A stretch of DNA of 64,000 nucleotides from Azotobacter chroococcum (GCF_004339665.1 NZ_SMMU01000007.1:62001-126000); one strand, 5' to 3'. Shown: positions 7,210 to 15,153, counted from the first letter of the stretch. Numbers and translations: made by a program. The notes: generated from the sequence alone by a model not told the origin.

Positions 7210-7388
7210 GGCGGCCGCTCCGGAGGATTTCTCTTTAGAGGTTAGATCAGCGGTTCTCGCCTGAAATGGCGTTTCGTGCTATTCACGCCGGGCTTTACTC
7301 CAATCCGGGAAGTATGGAGAGGTATTTAATATGAGACTTTTTCATGGGCGGATGCCCAGATGTGGGGCTGCCCGATTCGGGGGATGCA

Positions 7389-7739
7389 ATGCAGTCAAGA
7401 GTGAAGATTGCGCTGATGGCGCTGCTGTTCTCGGCCGGTGCGCTGGCCGACAATGACATCCGGTTGCGCAACATGCAGTTGATTACCATGAGCCACAAGA
7501 CCTATCTCCAGGGCACCGGGGTGAACATCTCGGGTCATGATCTGGAGAACGTGGCCATCGATCTCGATATCCTCAAGGCCGGCCAGGTGGTCGGCAGCCG
7601 CATCGTCGAGGCACGGGCGATCGGTGCCGACGAGGCCTGGCGGATCTGGCTGCCTATCGACATCGCCGGCTCCGATGGTTTCCGCGTCCGCAACATCCGT
7701 TCGACGCGCGCCACCAGCGAAGGCACGGCGGCGCACTGA
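7389..7739 (+). CDS. Small secreted protein, FxLYD-like, unknown function
   Basis: A 116-residue protein with a clear signal peptide ('MQSRVKIALMALLFSAGALA-D'). The mature part has the beta-rich layout of FxLYD-type domains: 'GTGVNISGHDLENVAIDLDI', then a 'GQVVGSRIVEARAIGADEAW' segment. The ATG at 7389 is chosen because it starts the signal peptide; an upstream in-frame ATG at 7344 would add a non-secretory leader. It precedes the original dinB start by 48 bases, so it is probably the native dinB neighbour. Confidence 0.65.
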   Translation: MQSRVKIALMALLFSAGALADNDIRLRNMQLITMSHKTYLQGTGVNISGHDLENVAIDLDILKAGQVVGSRIVEARAIGADEAWRIWLPIDIAGSDGFRVRNIRSTRATSEGTAAH

Positions 7740-7787
7740 GCCCGCCGGGGACTGCCAGCGCCACGCTCCGGGCGGCATACTGGCTTC

Positions 7788-7823
7788 ATGAGCGGCAGAA
7801 AGATCATTCACGTTGACTGTGCG
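7788..7823 (+). pseudogene. dinB: Original dinB 5' end, cut by the island
   Basis: ATG at 7788 opens 'MSGRKIIHVDC', the same residues that begin DinB at 16035 ('MKQRKIIHVDCDCFYAAIE'). After this the reading is unrelated. This marks the left junction of an island inserted in the first codons of dinB. Confidence 0.8.
7797..7813 (+). repeat. Left attachment repeat (attL) of the dinB island
   Basis: agaaagatcattcacgt, identical over 17 bp to 16044-16060. The three differences in the following codons are synonymous (Val-Asp-Cys in both), as expected when an integrating element carries its own version of the target's start. Confidence 0.85.
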
Positions 7824-7927
7824 GGCTATTCGCTGGCGTTTTTTCGCGTCCGATTGGCCCGCGCAGGGCGCGGGATGCGGGGCGTTTGTGTTCGCGATGG
7901 TTCGTTGGCGTGCTGTTCCAGTCGTTG

Positions 7928-7953
7928 AAAAAGCGGGTATTAGAGCGGGGTAC
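7928..7953 (+). repeat. Left arm-type repeat beside the integrase fragment
   Basis: aaaaagcgggtattagagcg and following bases recur in diverged form at 15965-15991 (aaaaagtcgggtatcagagc). The core gcgggtat is also inverted as atacccgc at 7971-7978, directly ahead of the integrase start. These are candidate integrase arm-binding or autoregulatory sites. Confidence 0.6.
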
Positions 7954-7979
7954 TTTCAGGGGAAAGGTTGATACCCGCA

Positions 7980-8384
7980 ATGCCACTCACAGACATCCAG
8001 ATCCGCCAGGCGAAGCCGGGCGAGAAGCAGCGCAAGCTCTCTGACGAGCGGGGGCTGTTCATCGAGATCCGGCCCACCGGCGGCAAGTTCTGGCGCTACC
8101 GCTACAAGATCGATGGCAAGGAAAACGTGTTCGCCGTTGGCCGCTTGCGAGGCCCGCAACGTCAAGCCGTCTATGCCGCGCTCGAGCACGACGACATCCT
8201 CGCCGCGGCTTTCGCCCGCCTGCTGCTGTGGACTGATCCGGCACCTCTGCCGGCGGTGGGCGAGGTGGCCAAAAGCTGGGACCTGTATGTCAGGACGTGG
8301 CGGCCCGGCAAACCACACAGGAACCGCTGGGATGTCTGCTACGCGCAGGCCATGGATGCGCTGGCGGGCGAGGTGCCGGCATGA
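7980..8384 (+). pseudogene. Chimeric ORF: integrase N terminus fused to a phage lysis-region protein
   Basis: The 134-codon frame starts like tyrosine integrases with a DUF4102 arm-binding domain ('MPLTDIQIRQAKPGEKQRKL', 'GLFIEIRPTGGKFWRYRYKI'). After about residue 57 the match ends; the alternative frame briefly continues with an integrase-like 'LAACEARN'. The remainder ('DLYVRTWRPGKPHRNRWDVC' and 'AQAMDALAGEVPA') resembles a small phage protein usually found just before a holin gene. No catalytic domain (R...H-x-x-R...Y) remains, so excision activity must be lost. A deletion joining the two ends of a former prophage is the likely origin. Its TGA overlaps the next ATG. Confidence 0.7.
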
Positions 8385-8835
8385 GCCTGCTCTCCACCGC
8401 CACGGCGCTTCTGCCGACCGTCGCCGGCTTGCTCGATAAGGCGATTCCAGATCCCGAGGCCAAGGCCCGCGCCCAGCTTGAGCTACTCAGGCTCCAGCAG
8501 GAAGGCGCGTTCAAGGATCTGGATGCAGCCCTGCAGATCAACCTGGCTCAGGCGAAGATCAATGAAGTCGAGGCGGCGAGCCAGTCCGGCTTCCAGGCCG
8601 GCTGGCGGGCTACGTCTGCGTGGCGGGCCTGGCCTACGAGTTCCTGGTCAGGCCGCTGCTGCCCTGGCTGCTGACCGTGGCCGGCGTCGCTGATGTTCCG
8701 CCGCTGCCCTCGCTCGATGCGGTGCTGTTCGAGCTGGTGTTCGGGATGCTCGGCCTCGGCCTCGGCGCTCTGCGGACGGCGGATCGGTGGAAGCGGGTGA
8801 GTGCAGTTACATCCAGTACCTGGACGGGAGGATGA
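8381..8835 (+). pseudogene. Phage 3TM-type holin, frameshifted
   Basis: Frame 1 (from ATG 8381) reads 'LLPTVAGLLDKAIPDPEAKA' and 'LELLRLQQEGAFKDLDAALQ' up to 'SGFQAGWR'. The expected membrane part ('YVCVAGLAYEFLVRPLLPWL', then 'LFELVFGMLGLGLGALRTAD') continues in another frame from about 8610. A small deletion near 8608 explains the shift. The order, an amphipathic N-terminal helix followed by hydrophobic segments, matches GTA/3TM holins of lysis cassettes. It is a relic and unlikely to make a functional holin. Confidence 0.75.
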
Positions 8836-9527
8836 ATAGCCAAGGAGATAGAGGGATTCGGGGGGGAGGCCCGGAAGGTGGAGGGGGACAGGGATTCCCG
8901 TCCTGTTGCGTGCGGGCGGGCACGGAAGGGATTGTCCGCGCCTGCTCGTCTTGCGGAGAGATAGCCTGAAGGCTGTTCGAGTCGTCATTCGTTTCGTAGT
9001 CGGCCCGACCTTGCAGTACGTGGGATATCAGTCTTATGAGAAGGAGCATCACCGCGGCGGACAGGATCTGGAGAGCAGAACAGCGATCGTGAGTATCAGA
9101 ATCCCATTCATCATGTGTACGCCTTCAAGCTTGGATAAATTGGGTGGCGTATGAGCAGGGAAGGCTGCCGATATTTGTTTTTGCGCTGCCACGGATCTCA
9201 TCAACGGGCTAGACACAGGGCGCCCAGAGCCGGCACCTTACGGCACAAGGTTGACAGGATTATTGATATAGGCCAATACCTAACGGTCGATTGCAAGGCA
9301 ATCCTGCCAGTGGCAGTGTGCAGTAGGAGTTGAGCGGAGCGTTGCTCTACCACTACAGACAGATAGATACAGAAGTGATTGGTAAAACATCTATATAGGG
9401 CATGTATAAGCACTATATACATTTGATGGAAGGCTCGTTCGACCATGAATTGTGATGACGTTAATGTAACAATAAATGGCTATTTAATATCAAAATAATG
9501 TTATTTATGACACAAAATGATATTGTA

Positions 9528-9557
9528 TTGACAACATTTTTGTCGTGATTGGATAAT
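9528..9557 (+). promoter_or_regulatory. Sigma-70 promoter with overlapping palindrome
   Basis: TTGACA at 9528-9533 and GATAAT at 9552-9557 with an 18-bp spacer. The inverted repeat GACAA-cattt-TTGTC (9530-9544) covers the -35 element and could be a repressor site. It faces the small ORF at 9699. Confidence 0.6.
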
Positions 9558-9562
9558 TTGTA

Positions 9563-9596
9563 GCCAGGCACCTAAGGGTTGGGTGCGCCGGCTGGC
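9563..9596 (+). promoter_or_regulatory. Stable leader hairpin
   Basis: gccaggcacc ... gggtgcgccggctggc can fold with a gccag/ctggc outer stem and a gcacc/gggtgc inner stem. It starts just downstream of the promoter's -10 and may be a structured 5' leader or the start of a small RNA. Confidence 0.35.
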
Positions 9597-9698
9597 CCCG
9601 TGCTTTTCTGGAGGATCACGGCAAAACAAGAATAAAAAAGGATGGAAAATATGATGGGCTGATTTATACAAATTTAGTATTAATTAGTGGAGTGTGTC

Positions 9699-9941
9699 AT
9701 GAATCAAGGATGGATTTATTATATTTTGCTATTGATAACAACATTGTATTCCGATAATTGTTTTCGAGATGTGAAGATTAAGTCGCAAAATAGATTAAAT
9801 GCCTTGGGTGCGGATTTGCGTGAAATAAGAAGCAGCATTGATGTCGTGCCTGTCAGAGTTAATGCGTTAGAGTCCAATGTTATTTGGAAGTCCTATGCGG
9901 CTGGCAGGCATTTAAAGGTGGAAGAAAGGATAAGTTTTTGA
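9699..9941 (+). CDS. Small low-GC membrane-anchored protein, unknown
   Basis: An 80-residue frame starting at ATG 9699 with GGAG about 7 bases upstream. The N terminus 'MNQGWIYYILLLITTLYSDN' could be an anchor or uncleaved signal, followed by a charged region that may be helical ('KSQNRLNALGADLREIRSSI'). GC is much lower than the chromosome. It lies behind a plausible promoter in the dinB island. No family is recognised; the small size and absence of homology clues keep confidence low. Confidence 0.4.
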   Translation: MNQGWIYYILLLITTLYSDNCFRDVKIKSQNRLNALGADLREIRSSIDVVPVRVNALESNVIWKSYAAGRHLKVEERISF

Positions 9942-10241
9942 AAATCCTCGAATAATGCAGGGCATGGAGTGCATGGCACTCTTTGCGCTTGCCTGCTTTC
10001 TTCGCTCGTTGAGTGCCCTTCTTGTCGGCACTCAAGCATTGTTTTTTCAAACCGGATACAACGACAAGCACCGAAGCTGGCCGTATCACCTCGTTAATGC
10101 TTTCGCTGCCTGTGACCAATAGGGCGCAATGCCCTGCCTGATCCGTTTGAATGCAATTGCCCTGCGGCCGGACTCAACGTCCAGCTCCGGGAACTGGAGC
10201 CCCTGCCATCCCGGCGGGGGCTCTTTTTTTGTGCCCGCGAT
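9942..10241. other. Intergenic region with terminator, no gene seen
   Basis: About 300 bases between the small ORF and the antirepressor relic. Apart from the terminator at 10197-10230 I see no feature. Confidence 0.5.
10197..10230 (+). terminator. Intrinsic terminator, plus strand
   Basis: gagcccc / ggggctc stem with a 13-base interior and seven T residues following. It would end rightward transcripts coming from the 9528 promoter before they enter the antirepressor region. Confidence 0.8.
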
Positions 10242-11308
10242 TCAGCGGTGGGAGCTGGAGAGGCGTTCGCCGATGGCTTGCAGCATGGTTGGCAGGAAAT
10301 CGCGGTGGGCACCGAAGGGGTTGCGTATCCAGTTCAGCAGCGATTCGGGGGTGAAGACGTCGGCCCCGCTGGGAATGGCCCTAAGCTGCGGCTCGCCCCT
10401 GTCGTCGAAGGTCAGCACCCAGCGCTTATCGCGGATGAGCAGGGCGGCCATGTTGTCGGAGATGCGCTGGTCGGCCTCGCGGTCCCACTTCGGCAGGGTG
10501 CCGCCGGCATCGAGCACGGCCTGACGGCAGCGGTCCAGGTAGTCGAAGGTGAAGTTGCGCACCTCCTGGCTCAGGCTGGCCACGGGCGGGCGCTCGGGTT
10601 CGGGCGCGGCGGTGGTGGTGGGCAGCAGGTTCAGCGCCTCGGCCAGCCAGGCGCGAAAGGGCGCCACCCGCTCGGGGTTGGCGTGCAGCAGGGCGAGTTC
10701 CAGTCCGGCCCGACTGATGACGTTGAGCGTCTGCCGGCCGACCGGGAGGGTGGCCTTGTGCTCGGGCCGCAGGTGGCGGGTGGCGACGTGGGAGTCGCGC
10801 AGGCCGACGGCGCTGGCCACGTCGGCGGGGCGACGAACCAGACCTCGGTGCCGACGGGCACGATGCGGAAGTGGCGGTCATTGTAGGTCAGGCGCAGGGG
10901 CGCGGCGGTACCGCCGGCCGGCAGGACCGCGCACGACCGGACGGCCTCGCCCTGCTGCCAGTAGGCGGCGAGGGCGGCGAAGCATTCGCGCTGGTACTGC
11001 ACCAGGCGCTCGCGGATCTCGGGTTTGACGCGGGAGGCATCCACACCGAACAGCCAGCCGTTGAGGTAGTCGAGGGGGAGGCAGGTGGTTTCCTGTTCGC
11101 CGCCGGGGGAAGGGGTGGTCATGATGACCATGCCTTCCTTGAGAACCTGATTGCGTTGAATACGGCTGTATTGCGACTTCCAGTCGAGGCCGATGGCTTC
11201 GCAGATGGGCTTCATGGCGACAAGGCGTTCGCCGGCTGGTCCGGTAATTACGGCCAGAGTTTGGCCATGGAAATCGACTGTTCCGAGCTGGAGGTTGGTG
11301 TTCGACAT
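10242..11308 (-). pseudogene. Phage antirepressor (P22_AR_N plus BRO-N type), frameshifted
   Basis: The 5' part (from ATG 11308) has the P22 antirepressor N-terminal domain: 'VAMKPICEAIGLDWKSQYSR' and 'CLPLDYLNGWLFGVDASRVK'. The 3' part is in another frame and carries a BRO-N-like segment ('SAVGLRDSHVATRHLRPEHK', 'SRAGLELALLHANPERVAPF') and a C-terminal phage domain. The expected junction 'VWFVAADVASAVG' is broken at about 10826-10832, where the C-run is two bases too long or one short. Total length 1067 is not a multiple of three. In phages such proteins relieve repressor control; here it is a decayed island gene. Confidence 0.8.
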
Positions 11309-11631
11309 GGTGAGTTTCCCGTTTTAGCTTGCTTGCCGCGTCCATCCGCCAAGATGGGTGAGCGGAACCGTGCGGGTTGGCGGACCGGAAACGGGAACCG
11401 GCGGGCCGTAAGGCCCCCACACACGGCCCGCCCATAACGGGTGCAGCCATGCCGCGGGCACAAAAAAACCGCTTTTTTACAGCGGTTTCGTGACCGCCCG
11501 TTTTATCCGGGCCGCCAAGCCCAAGTCGCTGGATTTACAACGACGGGCAGAAATTAGACCTTGTGGTGGGACGCTGTCAACCATTGAGTCTTTATGCCAC
11601 TATTCTGTGTTCCTGTTGAAGAGGCTAGGCA
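11309..11631. other. Intergenic region between divergent antirepressor and ATPase genes
   Basis: About 320 bases. It holds a minus-strand terminator (11462-11488). Base composition falls from about 11580 towards the low-GC ATPase gene. No gene is seen. Confidence 0.5.
11462..11488 (-). terminator. Intrinsic terminator, minus strand
   Basis: On the minus strand AAACCGCT - 7-base loop - AGCGGTTT is followed by four more T residues (seven in a row). It would stop leftward read-through before the antirepressor promoter. Confidence 0.7.
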
Positions 11632-13159
11632 ATGATCACGGACTGGATAGATGTTGGCGAAGTTTCAGCAGAGCGAGATCCTAATCTTCATAATTATTTT
11701 TATGATGCAGGTGTCTCCAAGGAGCTTGTTGATAACAAGAAACAATATCTTCTCTTGGGCCGAAAGGGGGCTGGAAAGACTGCTGTCTTTATCCACTTGC
11801 TCAGTAAGCCAAGTAAGATATTTGCTCATGATGACATGGTCGTTGGTATGTCATTGCAAAATTATAAATGGCAGGCCCATTACCTTCTTGGGGATTACCA
11901 GAAGATGGGCGGCTTTCAGCATAAAGACTCTTGGCGTTTTGCCCTATATGTTGAGGCAGTGCGGGCGGCGTATAAGAAGCTGACCGAAGATAATGAGGTG
12001 GTGCCCAAGGAGCTTCTTGCGGCAGCTAAAACCTTGGAGAAACTTTTTGATCATCCCGTTCCGAATTGGGCTGAGGTTTTAGGAGAGAAGCTCTTCGGTC
12101 TCTCTAGCTTTAAGTTGCCAGCTTTGGAAGTTGGGGAGGAGTTAAGCGTCTGTGGCGGCGAAGTGTCGTTTGATGAACTTCGTGCTAGTAGTAGCTTAAA
12201 GGCACGCCTCAATCAGAATATTATGAACCTTACTGACTGGCTCGAGAATAGCCTTAAAACCCTACCGGAAAGTACCAAGATATTTTTGGTATTTTATAGG
12301 CTGGATGAGGCGTGGGTCGACGGCTTCATTAGTGAGTCAAAGTCCATTGTGACAGGGTTGCTGCATGCTGCTGAGCACGTTCTGCATGCCTTCGGAGGAA
12401 GAATTCGCCCTTTGATTTTTTTGCGAGAGGATATTTTTTCGACCTTAGACATAAATGATAGAAATAAGCTACGACTAGATTGCAGTGAAAGCTTGCGATG
12501 GACTCAGGATGAGATTGAGCGCTTGGTTCTTGAGCGCATAAATTTTTACGCAAGAAAGGCTGGTGCGTCGCAAGTAAACTCTCTGCAGGATGTTTTTCAA
12601 GAGAAAGATATGCGAAGCCGTACGACACCAGTAAAACATATTTTCAATCGGACTATGTGTCGCCCTAGGGATATGGTGGCTTTTCTCGGGCTAACATTCA
12701 AAGTAGCTAGGGATGAGGGGTTTCATGGTGCTGGCGGAGATAAGATATCCACTAAGGCGATATATGGTGCAGCCAGTCTATAGCGAATACCTCTATGAGG
12801 AGTTGAGTGATGAGTGGCGGAATCAGAGTCCGGAATTTCATGAGTATTTACGGGCTTTTGAAAATCTAAGGTACGCGGCGATTACGGCGGCTGAATTTGA
12901 AGATGGGTTGAGGTCGAAAGGATTAATTAAGGATCGCGCTGAATTTCGCTCAGTTACGCGATTTCTTTTTGAGAACTCGATAATTGGGATTACTGTAGGT
13001 GCTTCGACGCAGTGGCGATACAGGTGTTTCTGGCCTAACCAAGCATTTATTGATACTGATACAATTAAAGTTCATCCATGGCTTATTAAAAGGCTTGGCT
13101 TGACCGAGGGGAGTTCTGAACATGCTTCTAAACTCGGGACGGACAGTATTCAGGAGTGA
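11632..13159 (+). pseudogene. P-loop ATPase of defence-island type, frameshifted
   Basis: The first frame (11632-12783) has Walker A 'LLLGRKGAGKTAVF' near residue 43 and a Walker B-like 'IFLVFYRLDEAWVD' near residue 215, then 'PLIFLREDIFSTLD' and a sensor-like region. It ends at a premature TAG. The natural continuation ('VQPVYSEYLYEELSDEWRNQ' to 'VHPWLIKRLGLTE') lies in the next frame up to 13159, so a small indel near 12775 splits the gene. Intact length would be about 509 codons. The layout resembles stand-alone Sll1717-type/KAP-like ATPases common in anti-phage islands. GC is far below the flanks, showing recent transfer. Function is inferred only from fold and context. Confidence 0.72.
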
Positions 13160-13167
13160 TTTTTGAT

Positions 13168-13202
13168 AGCAAGTAGGGTGGACAACGCTCTGCTCGTCCA
13201 CC
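13168..13202 (+). repeat. Palindromic repeat R1
   Basis: agcaagtagggtggacaacg ... with stem GGTGGAC / GTCCACC (13177-13202). Related copies lie at 14279-14315 and 15816-15845, each at the end of a gene module. Confidence 0.75.
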
Positions 13203-13249
13203 TGCCTCTGGATGCAGGCTTGTGGGGTAGGTGGTCAAGCTTCTTGATG

Positions 13250-13273
13250 GTTCCCACGCTCCCGCGTGGGAAC
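13250..13273 (+). repeat. REP-like hairpin
   Basis: Perfect 10-bp stem GTTCCCACGC / GCGTGGGAAC with loop TCCC. Palindromes of this sequence are widespread REP-type elements in gammaproteobacteria. Confidence 0.75.
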
Positions 13274-13307
13274 TACTCCCAGTGCCGCATAATGGCATGT
13301 TGGAATT

Positions 13308-13367
13308 GGAATCGCTTCGACAGAGCCTGTGTCGCGTCAACGGTACAGTGCTGTGGCATCGTGTAGC
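13308..13367. repeat. Diverged repeat D1
   Basis: About 60 bp similar to 15091-15151. On the minus strand both translate with conserved residues: 'YTMPQHCTVDATQALSKRFQ' here and 'YTVP' stop 'HCTVDTPQALSKRIQ' there, suggesting shards of one lost gene. Confidence 0.6.
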
Positions 13368-13482
13368 CGATGGCAGAAATGCCCAGGACTTGGTATGTCC
13401 CGGATGCGCTGGGGCGGCGTACTGCCGAAGGGCGGGGGCGCGCGGGAAGCTGGCAGGTAGAGGCGCCACTGGTACAGTGATA

Positions 13483-13511
13483 TTGTACTGTGTGCGCCAA
13501 TGGCGTACATT
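13483..13511 (+). promoter_or_regulatory. Promoter/operator of the toxin-antitoxin relic
   Basis: TTGTAC (13483-13488), 17-bp spacer, TACATT (13506-13511), seven bases before the toxin ATG. The inverted repeat GTACA-gtgatat-TGTAC (13472-13488) overlaps the -35 and would suit autorepression by the antitoxin. Confidence 0.5.
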
Positions 13512-13517
13512 GCGCGC

Positions 13518-13830
13518 ATGATATTCATCGAAACCCCATATTCACCAGATGCCTGCGCGAGTTGCTGGATGACGACAGCTATGCAGCCTTCCAGAAGACG
13601 CTGGCCGAGCGCCCCGATGTCGGCGATGCCATCGAGGGCACTGGAGGCATTCGGAAGGTGCGTGTCGCCTCGAAGGGGCATGGAAAACGGGGTGGCCCCG
13701 GGTTATCTACTATCACTTCGTCTCGGAATCGCAGATCGCCCTGCTGCTGATCTATCCGAAGAACGAGAAGGATGACCTGACTGCCGACGAGCGCAAAGCG
13801 CTCAAACGCATCATCGAGACGTGGAGGTAA
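13518..13830 (+). pseudogene. RelE/HigB-type toxin, two frameshifts
   Basis: The toxin can be read only by changing frame twice: 'MIFIETP' from ATG 13518, then 'IFTRCLRELLDDDSYAAFQK' and 'GIRKVRVASKGHGKRGG', then 'VIYYHFVSESQIALLLIYPK' to 'ALKRIIETWR' at 13830. Both shifts fall in short C runs (about 13533 and 13697), each consistent with one missing C. The reconstructed protein of about 104 residues matches RelE/HigB-type toxins paired with NadS-type antitoxins. It should be inactive unless the shifts are sequence errors. Confidence 0.78.
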
Positions 13831-13835
13831 CCATC

Positions 13836-14123
13836 ATGAGTAAGTTTTTCGACGACCTCATGGAAAGCGTCGTGCAAATGGACGAAATCGTTCGCGGCGA
13901 ACGCCAGCCGTCCCGCGAGTTCACCGTGGATGCCTTGCAGGTGAAGCAGATCCGCAAGGCTACCGGTCTTTCGCAGGTCAAGTTTGCCGCGATGATCGAT
14001 GTGCAGGTGGGCACTCTGCGCAACTGGGAGCAAGGCCGTCGCGAACCGACCGGCCCGGCCAAGGCTCTGCTGCGCGCCATCCACAATGACCCGGAGCACG
14101 TCATTCGAGCGCTGGCGAACTAA
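13836..14123 (+). CDS. NadS/HigA-type antitoxin with HTH domain
   Basis: A 95-residue intact protein. The N-terminal part ('MSKFFDDLMESVVQMDEIVR') binds the toxin in this family; the C-terminal half is an XRE helix-turn-helix ('VKQIRKATGLSQVKFAAMID', 'QVGTLRNWEQGRREPTGPAK'). It starts 5 bases after the toxin stop with AGGT-type SD sequence inside the toxin end. The antitoxin is whole while its toxin is frameshifted, the usual order of decay because loss of the antitoxin first would be harmful. It probably autoregulates the 13483 promoter. Confidence 0.85.
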   Translation: MSKFFDDLMESVVQMDEIVRGERQPSREFTVDALQVKQIRKATGLSQVKFAAMIDVQVGTLRNWEQGRREPTGPAKALLRAIHNDPEHVIRALAN

Positions 14124-14134
14124 GGGTCACAACC

Positions 14135-14287
14135 ATGTCCCTGACCGAGAAGGAACTGCTCGAACGTGACGCCAAGCGCAATATCGGCGAGGAACTGCTG
14201 GCCGCCATCGTCGACGTCAAGGCCGGGCACCAGGGGGCTGTACATCGTGTGACCCTGACCGAAGCCGCCGGGGCACGCAGCAAGTAG
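14135..14287 (+). pseudogene. N-terminal half of an XRE-type antitoxin
   Basis: Fifty codons ('MSLTEKELLERDAKRNIGEE', 'HRVTLTEAAGAR') that look like the N-terminal dimerisation/toxin-binding part of a second antitoxin family in which an HTH domain should follow 'EARxKxGLSQ'. The frame ends at a TAG that lies inside palindromic repeat R2, so the HTH half is missing. It follows the NadS-type gene by 11 bases. Confidence 0.5.
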
Positions 14288-14315
14288 GGTAGACAACGGC
14301 GCAGCCTTGTCTACC
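14279..14315 (+). repeat. Palindromic repeat R2
   Basis: agcaagtagggtagacaacg ... with 9-bp stem GGTAGACAA / TTGTCTACC. It provides the stop codon of the truncated antitoxin at 14285-14287. Confidence 0.75.
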
Positions 14316-14521
14316 GATACAAATGGCGGGTAATCGCTATGCGAGTTACCCAGCCTACCGACCTGACCACCACGCCTTTCATGCCGCTCCACGAACATCC
14401 GCTACGCCACGGCCCGCCAAGTGTGCAGTTCGAGGACGGTATGTATTCGCCTCAAAGCCTCCCCAGGCTGCCGACTTGGCGGCAGCGCTGGGAAGGTAGC
14501 GCTGGCAGGAGCGGGTTTCCG

Positions 14522-14917
14522 TTAGTTGTACCCTACGTCGCGCCGGGCGGAGGAAATGGTGACGGTGAATCCAGCCAGCACGTCGATGAAAGACATGAGG
14601 GTCATGAGGAAGAACGTCGTAGTCCCCGCCGCGCTATAGCCTATGAACTCGACCAGGAAGGCCACGAACAGCAGCATGGACAGGGCATGGTCGATGATCG
14701 AAGCATTGCCGGAGCGGGTGGATTTGACTACTTCGCCGCCCAGAGCGACCAGGGCCAGTGTCAACAGCAAGTCCGAAGTGGTGAAAGTCCAATGTGCGCC
14801 GGACAGCAAAGTCCCTTGAAACAGCACGCCATCGAGGTTGCCGGTGCCAGTCATCATGACCGCGTTGTAAGCCAGGAAAACGAACAACAGCAGGGGAATG
14901 CTTCTGATCAATTGCAT
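14522..14917 (-). CDS. Small four-helix membrane protein, unknown function
   Basis: A 131-residue hydrophobic protein with four likely membrane helices: 'SIPLLLFVFLAYNAVMM', 'DLLLTLALVALGGEVV', 'ALSMLLFVAFLVEFIGYSAA' and 'FFLMTLMSFIDVLAGFTVTI'. ATG 14917 is chosen because it opens the first helix; an upstream start would add a charged leader. Proteins of this kind occur in Pseudomonas chromosomes without assigned function. Its presence between island repeats suggests it travelled as cargo, with GC closer to the chromosome than the ATPase. Confidence 0.65.
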   Translation of the reverse strand: MQLIRSIPLLLFVFLAYNAVMMTGTGNLDGVLFQGTLLSGAHWTFTTSDLLLTLALVALGGEVVKSTRSGNASIIDHALSMLLFVAFLVEFIGYSAAGTTTFFLMTLMSFIDVLAGFTVTISSARRDVGYN

Positions 14918-15006
14918 GGGTATGACTTCGTCGAGTGTAAGAGGGCGGCCACTATCCACCACCGGTCGCCGGTGTATCAAGAGAGCAAGGTCTGCTCACG
15001 TCACTT

Positions 15007-15153
15007 ACCAACCCGCACGGCGTGGCATATCAGGTCGGGGAATTTCTTCTTGCAGTAGGCGATATCCTGGCTGGTCTGGACCCCGGTTTGGATGCGTTTT
15101 GACAGGGCCTGCGGGGTATCAACGGTGCAGTGCTATGGCACTGTGTATTAAGT
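15007..15153 (-). pseudogene. Unknown coding remnant containing diverged repeat D2
   Basis: The minus strand reads 'YTVP', a TAG, then 'HCTVDTPQALSKRIQTGVQT', 'SQDIAYCKKKFPDLICHAVR', 'VGK' and TGA. The composition looks like the end of a real protein, and the first 20 residues recur at 13308-13367. No family is recognised. Confidence 0.4.

Larger units (their letters stand above)
8836..9698. other. Long stretch without a confident gene, AT-rich at its end
   Basis: About 860 bases. The first 600 show only short, unconvincing frames. From about 9430 the DNA becomes very AT-rich and holds a good sigma-70 promoter (9528-9557) with an operator-like palindrome and a downstream hairpin (9563-9596). 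Confidence 0.6.
13160..13517. other. Repeat-rich spacer between the ATPase and the toxin relic
   Basis: About 360 bases with two palindromic repeats (13168-13202, 13250-13273), a diverged 60-bp repeat shared with 15091-15151, and the promoter of the following toxin-antitoxin unit (13483-13511). No intact gene. Confidence 0.65.

Noticed and set aside
8807-9052. Minus-strand 81-residue frame with hydrophobic start and Pro-rich tail
   Set aside because: No ribosome binding site, composition reflects G-rich DNA on the opposite strand, and no recognisable motif.
12713-13159. Independent 148-codon gene after the ATPase
   Set aside because: Its first residues overlap the ATPase in another frame, and the rest reads as the natural C-terminal continuation of that ATPase.
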